Shown: in pieces, positions 61,293 to 64,000 of the stretch
How positions within the stretch are numbered: position 1 is the stretch's first letter
How the letters are laid out: every line of letters starts with the position of its first letter
Assembly (NCBI GenBank): GCA_964036275.1
Contig: OZ038439.1
Span: 7,539,169-7,603,168 of the forward strand
Reading direction: 5' to 3'
Source: Litoditis marina
Taxonomy: Eukaryota > Nematoda > Chromadorea > Rhabditida > Rhabditidae
DNA length: 64,000 nucleotides
Translations under genes and position numbers: made by a program
The notes under the pieces: generated by a model
What the model saw: the letters and a program-made list of their open reading frames with translations, nothing else
Database searches by the model: none
Told to the model about the DNA's origin: nothing

Positions 61293-63570
61293 ATGGAGCC
61301 ACAGGACGAATCGGTAGAAGAATATATCTATATTCTACCGGCAATTGTCATCTTCGGACTGTCAGGGAACATCATCAGTCTCATCACCATATTCCACTCG
61401 AGACTCAGACATGTTAGTCCCTGATTAGACTATGACACAGAAGAAATATAGAACATGTTGGGGATACGGTAGGTGATCAAGCTACGGTTAGTGATGTAGT
61501 TAAATCTCTAGACCCCGACATATTAATTCCTGACCTGGTTATGACACAGAAGAAAATAAGAACATGTCCTAGTTTAGGGTTACGGTAGTTGTACACGTTC
61601 TGTAGTGTGGTTGGTTAACTTTCTAGAATTTCTAGAAACAGACATGTGTGTTACCCCTACCCGAACTAAAACACTTTTAGAGAATTAGAACATGTTTTAT
61701 GATAGTTTTGGTAGAGCAAATCAGGATGCTATGCTGTTTTGCTTTGGTTAATTTGATTTACCTTTTTATGGCAGTGAAAAACATTCACGTTGTATTACTT
61801 TCCACTTATCGTGTGAAAAATCAGAGCAAGCTAGTTTGGGAAAAACACTTGAAGGAGGGCAGAAAAGAAAGCTAGTTTAGGTACCCCGGGGTACCTAAAT
61901 GTAACGTTGCGCGCACCAAAACAGGCAAACACGTTTCAATCGTATGAAAATTAGGTTCGTTAGTTTGAAAAAATAAGCTCTTTCATATTAACTTTTATTT
62001 CTGTCCCACTTCAATTTGAAATAATCGTAAATCATTTTCTAGTCTTTCAGTGAATTTTGTTTACGTAAGTGTCTATGAGTGTTTCGCCTAAAAGCGGAAA
62101 TTCGAAGACGAAAAGAGCTTATTCACTGGAGTAAACAACTAAAAGACTAACTAACTAAGGAATGCAATATCACTCCACGTAATAGTGTTGGGGATAAACT
62201 AGGATTTCGAAAGGAGGCTTCTGCTCTGGATAATGACAAGTACATAATGTAGTGAATTATTTCTGGTGGGGTCGTGAAAGTCAAACTCAAAACTTGAACC
62301 ATCTGAGAAACCACGAAAGTTTTCGAGTCGAGTTTACTTTCCCGAACTCGATAACTCGGAAACTCGAAATTTGGAGCTAGATTGACAACGCAATGTTGTA
62401 GAAAGTAGAAGATTTCAACTTTACCGAAATTTTTTTTAACAACTTTTTTTTATTATTCACTATATTCAGCCCAAGCAGAGTTTGTTTGATCTCGAAAACC
62501 CGTGATCTACTGCAAAATTCTCAAAGACAACCAAAAAACTGACGTTTTCAGTGGAAAAGTGTGATTAATAGACAAGTGTCAGGTCTCCAATAAAATGCTT
62601 TTTTGCGTGCCCAAAACTAACTTCGAATGCATTGACTTTCAAAAACGTTTGCAGCTCTAATGGCGACGTTTTAGACATGGAAAGGTTGCGTAATTACCAA
62701 TTTGCAAGAAGGGGAGGTGTAACAGAACAAAAGTGACAAGTAATATTAATTTGTTATTACATTCATAACCAACCTCATTTCATTTATATCTTCAATGGCT
62801 TCACTTTCTCAGCACTAGACGAACTTTCTGAATAGGACGTGGAAAAAAGTTATTTCATTTTACACTTTTCATTTCACGTGCTGTGTAAGACGCGTTTTTG
62901 TGTTAATAAAAGGCAGTTTAGCTTAAACATTATTATTATGTACAAAAGTATGTTAGACATACCAATAACTCCGCAGAAGAAACAAAAAAAAACATAATAA
63001 AACCAGAAGGAACTCACGCGGAGCGACGAAGCGCATAGTAACTTTAATCGAATAACCTAACCTCAAATAATTAATCAATTTATTAGTTTATCATCATTTA
63101 AACCTACTTTTCGTGTTTCAGGTAAATGCGAATGTGTATCTGATTGTGCTAACCTCCGCTGATAGCGTATTTCTCGCTGGATTGATGCTCGTCTGTCTCA
63201 AGGTTAGAAATATTGATTTTTATCAGTATTATTGATTACAATTGATATTTAATGTGTATTTTTGAGTCTTTCTTGGACACAATGTAAAGTGATTCATTTA
63301 TATATCTTACATTTGGAAAAGTAAATTATAGAAAATAGTGACTTAGCACAGCAAAAGAGTTGCTCACGAGCGGAGTCGAACTTTCTCCGTTGGTTCCGTA
63401 GTCAGCCCTCTTACCCACTCGGCCATGTTCAGGTGGACTGGATCTCGTACTCGTACTGCCTGGGACTGGAATACGTGTTGATGACTGCGTCCTATGTCTC
63501 CAGTTGGGCGACGGCTTTTCTGACGATCGAACGATATCTCGCAATTGCACACCCGCTCAGACATGTTAGG
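61293..63570 (+). CDS. Rhodopsin-family neuropeptide-type G protein-coupled receptor, first three exons (partial)
   Basis: Cell-surface receptor of class A; the visible part covers the N-terminus to the start of the second intracellular loop. Exons: 61293-61412, 63122-63202, 63433-63570, in phase (113 residues), continuing past the right edge. Short acidic N-terminus without signal peptide; TM1 about 13-34 with the GN motif (LSGNIISLITIFH); TM2 about 43-64 (ANVYLIVLTSADSVFLAGLM) with the conserved LxxxD; TM3 about 80-100 followed by ERYLAIAHPLRHVR, the E/DRY motif and its usual extension. The ILPAIVIFG to AIAHPLR spacing is like nematode and insect FMRFamide/neuropeptide receptors; the ligand cannot be told. 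At exon 3 the donor AGG|GTGAGT was preferred to the GTTAGG six bases earlier. Intron 1 starts with three tandem copies of the donor region; intron 2 ends in a tRNA-like sequence. Confidence 0.8.
61402..61705. repeat. Three tandem units of about 105-115 bp beginning at the receptor exon 1 donor
   Basis: The sequence CAGACATGTTAGTCCCTGA ... TATGACACAGAAGAAA ... AGAACATGTT is followed by GACATATTAATTCCTGACC ... TATGACACAGAAGAAAATA ... AGAACATGTC and a third, weaker unit with CAGACATGTGTG ... TTAGAACATG. The first unit contains the last 11 bases of exon 1. Confidence 0.7.
61845..61925 (+). repeat. GGTACCCCGGGGTACC repeat, copy 1
   Basis: AGGGCAGAAAAGAAAGCTAG, the palindrome GGTACCCCGGGGTACC, then AACGTTGCGCGC and CAAAACAGGCAAAC. 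A copy at 63923-64000 keeps all parts and is cut by the window edge. Confidence 0.75.
63363..63428 (-). repeat. tRNA-like sequence abutting the receptor exon 3 acceptor
   Basis: The minus strand reads ATGGCCGAGTGGGTAAGAGG (A-box region), CTGACTACGGAACC and AAAGTTCGACTCCG (B box). The arms do not form a complete cloverleaf. It ends 4 bases before the splice acceptor TTCAG of exon 3. Confidence 0.55.
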
Positions 63571-63922
63571 GTGAGTTACGAACATCACAAGGCCGTACGC
63601 ACAAGTATCCCGTTGGATAGTTTGAATCCTGCGTCTCTCCTATCTGTACACTATTTTCCTGAGACTCTTTAATGTGAGTCCCTGGGATGATAGAAGATGG
63701 TTGGAAGAAGGTTTTTTCTGTAATCAGTGGTTTTGGAGAAATGGTAGAAAAGAAAAGAGAGAGAGAATGTTCAGTAGGCTATGCTATGCTAGTTTTCAAT
63801 CGAGTCTCATGAACATCAGAAAAGTTTTGTCCTGGTAAGTGGTTTTCTGAGTACTGCGCACCTAAATACTGCTATGAATATTCCGCGACTCTCTGATTAC
63901 ATGGTTAAACCTCGTATTATTT

Positions 63923-64000
63923 GAAGGGGGCAGAAAAGAAAGTTAGTTCAGGTATCCCGGGGTAATTAAATAGAACGTTGCGCGCGGCAAAATAGGCAAA
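63923..64000 (+). repeat. GGTACCCCGGGGTACC repeat, copy 2 (cut by the window edge)
   Basis: GGGGGCAGAAAAGAAAGTTA, GGTATCCCGGGGTAATT, AACGTTGCGCGC, AAAATAGGCAAA in the same order as 61845-61925. Confidence 0.75.

Overview
This is a stretch of animal nuclear genome, most likely from a nematode. Genes are spread over many short exons. Introns mostly end in a TTTCAG-type acceptor. Three start codons lie 7-22 bases after an acceptor-like site with no coding exon in front, as expected for spliced-leader trans-splicing. The mitochondrial carrier gene also resembles the nematode form of UCP4. The species cannot be fixed from the sequence.

Layout. 1-2600: first exon of a COQ6-like ubiquinone-biosynthesis monooxygenase (minus strand, running out of the left edge), with two decayed copies of its splice-donor half. 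3885-8402: complete seven-exon UCP4-type mitochondrial carrier (minus, 318 aa). 9418-16696: complete twelve-exon TIM50, the inner-membrane receptor subunit of the TIM23 protein import complex (plus, 460 aa). 16.7-22.7 kb: gene-free, with pyrimidine tracts and small tandem repeats. 22715-29071: complete nine-exon glutaminyl-peptide cyclotransferase (plus, 341 aa) with signal peptide and zinc-site residues. 29.3-35.1 kb: gene-poor, with inverted-repeat elements. 35127-40549: intact Ty3/Gypsy LTR retrotransposon on the minus strand, with LTRs that read as identical. 40.5-61.2 kb: dense non-autonomous DNA elements, a tRNA-derived SINE family, a 25-bp minisatellite, hairpins and microsatellites, plus one weak candidate gene on the minus strand near 58.4-59.4 kb. 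61293 to the right edge: 5' part of a rhodopsin-family neuropeptide-type receptor (plus).

Three of the four left-hand genes (COQ6, UCP4, TIM50) encode mitochondrial proteins; UCP4 and TIM50 are head-to-head with about 1 kb between start codons. There is no sign of an operon.

The most unusual observation is a repeated pattern: short copies of exon edges together with the adjoining splice site lie in the neighbouring introns of COQ6, TIM50 (at least four junctions), QPCT (four junctions), UCP4 and the receptor. In UCP4 one case can be read base by base: a 273-bp inverted-repeat element landed on the exon 1 donor and its 9-bp target duplication rebuilt the donor. Elsewhere the duplicated stretches are longer and tandem.

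All exon boundaries were read by eye from splice signals, frame continuity and family knowledge; no alignment or transcript data were available.
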